Below are positions 63,169-64,000 of a DNA stretch of 64,000 bases, one piece after another (within the stretch, counting starts at the first letter, position 1; every line of letters starts with the position of its first letter). The notes beneath the pieces were generated by a model, which searched no databases, was not told the origin of the DNA, and saw only the letters and a list, made by a program, of their open reading frames with translations. Made by a program: the position numbers and the translations under genes. This stretch comes from Flaccisagitta enflata (taxonomy: Eukaryota > Chaetognatha > Sagittoidea > Aphragmophora), in NCBI GenBank assembly GCA_965153355.1, contig OZ231127.1, positions 35,030,001-35,094,000 on the forward strand, read 5' to 3'.

Positions 63169-64000
63169 TTACCAGTAATGGCGGCTGTCGCCGAGTGAAA
63201 AAAAGTTGTAAGCGTTGGCCGCTTTCCACCAGGCCTTGGTCCTCAGTCCTCAGTCATTGCAATATTTTACAACCAAAAAGCAGAAAACCAGCTATGCTCA
63301 CGGACATGCTTTCTTGTATTTGCATGCTCACATCAAATCATTTTTTATCGATCTCATTAAGAATAAAAAAAACTGAGCTAAATGAGCTAAGTGAGCTAGA
63401 ATACTTAAAAACATTCTCGCAGATGATTAGCTATGCTCACTGACATGCTTTTTTGTATCTGCTTGCTTAAACATGTATTAAAATATTTATTCATTTATCA
63501 TATTTTTAATCAGGAAAAAAGACTGAGCTAAATGAGCCAAGTGAGCTAGTATGCTCAAAAACACTCTCACAGATAAGCAGCTATGCTCATACCTTATTTC
63601 TTGCATTTATCGCCCCCCTCTAATTAGCGCCCCCTTTTTTCATGAAAGGATGAGCTAATGATAAGAGTGATTTTTTTTTTTGTAAAAGTAAAGGAAATTT
63701 CATTGCAAATAAGATTTTTTTGCAAAAACCATATGAGAATGAGATGCAATACAACAAAATATTTTTCTTTTACTGATTTGCTGATTTGAATTATAAGAAA
63801 ATTGTCAGAAAGTGTAAATTTCATAAAATATTACTTAGATATCAGTGAATACGGGGCGCTAATTGCAGGTATGAAACAGCAATGTTTCATTTCAATTTCA
63901 AAAGCGCCCGGGGGGCTCATTACAAGAAATACGGTAAACATGTTTTCTTGTATTTGCATGCTCAAACAAGCATAAATACACTCCTTCATTGATCCGACTT
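63169..64000 (+). mobile_element. Family E repeat element, runs off the window
   Basis: Left end TTACCAGTAATGGCGGCTG, then tandem gagctaaatgagct units; the right hairpin end lies beyond 64000. Interrupted by a MITE at 63592-63934. Confidence 0.8.
63592..63934. mobile_element. TA-flanked MITE nested in family E
   Basis: CCTTATTTCTTGCATTTATC and the inverted right end (caagaaatacgg), each followed inward by GC-rich gcgcccc-type motifs, with TA at 63590-63591 and 63935-63936. It separates two halves of one family E unit, so the empty site can be read. Confidence 0.8.

Overview
Eukaryotic, most likely invertebrate-animal, genomic DNA. The window has spliced minus-strand exons with GT-AG borders, a tRNA-derived sequence inside a short inverted-repeat element, many TA-flanked, 8-bp-duplication and Helentron-like elements, and very long microsatellites. 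No bacterial operon, ribosome binding site, rRNA gene, CRISPR array or virus-like gene was seen. I could not identify the species.

Most of the window is mobile or simple-repeat DNA, but two spliced genes can be read on the minus strand. Gene A (exons at 62485-62213, 59019-58935, 58753-58512 and 53273-53134) joins in phase at all three introns. It encodes at least 245 residues of a neuropeptide-type precursor: KR and RR cleavage sites, four GKR amidation signals, repeated PFAAPGKR units, related NPFA/SPFG/SPLG peptides, acidic spacers, and a C-terminal domain with two CX3C motifs. The first exon, with start and signal peptide, is not found and is probably beyond the right edge or hidden by inserts. 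Gene B (35526-35476, 33499-33329, 32490-32428, then either 31417-31358 or 30504-30433) encodes a small secreted protein: a 17-residue signal-peptide exon, a small-residue-rich linker, and again two CX3C motifs, with two phase-compatible last exons. I recognise neither family. Weaker single-exon candidates lie at 4374-4562, 9890-9976, 12397-12519, 15617-16018, 37688-37890 and 56542-56626.

The repeats form recognisable families. (1) Helentron-like elements (called HLE here): a short 5' hairpin containing GTCGCG, then CTCTACA or CTCTATA, a variable GGTC/GTCC tract, and a 3' end close to CGGCCTTGTTT; a second subfamily has the same plan with another hairpin (AGGTGC or AGATGC). (2) Foldback modules with GGCAGCGGCCCC arms, free-standing or carried inside HLE. 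(3) Family E, about 700-850 bp with an internal array of about 165-bp units, four copies. (4) TA-flanked Tc1/mariner-type MITEs, some complete palindromes; two carry a tRNA-derived sequence. (5) hAT-like elements with 8-bp duplications, including a triple nest at 17.6-21.0 kb. (6) Large inverted repeats at 25.4-28.8 and 46.0-48.9 kb. Introns of both genes are filled with these elements, and one splice acceptor of gene A has a TC microsatellite as its polypyrimidine tract.

Layout: 0-17 kb repeats with weak coding candidates; 17-30 kb nested elements; 30.4-35.5 kb gene B; 36-52 kb repeats; 53-62.5 kb gene A; 63-64 kb a family E copy running off the edge.
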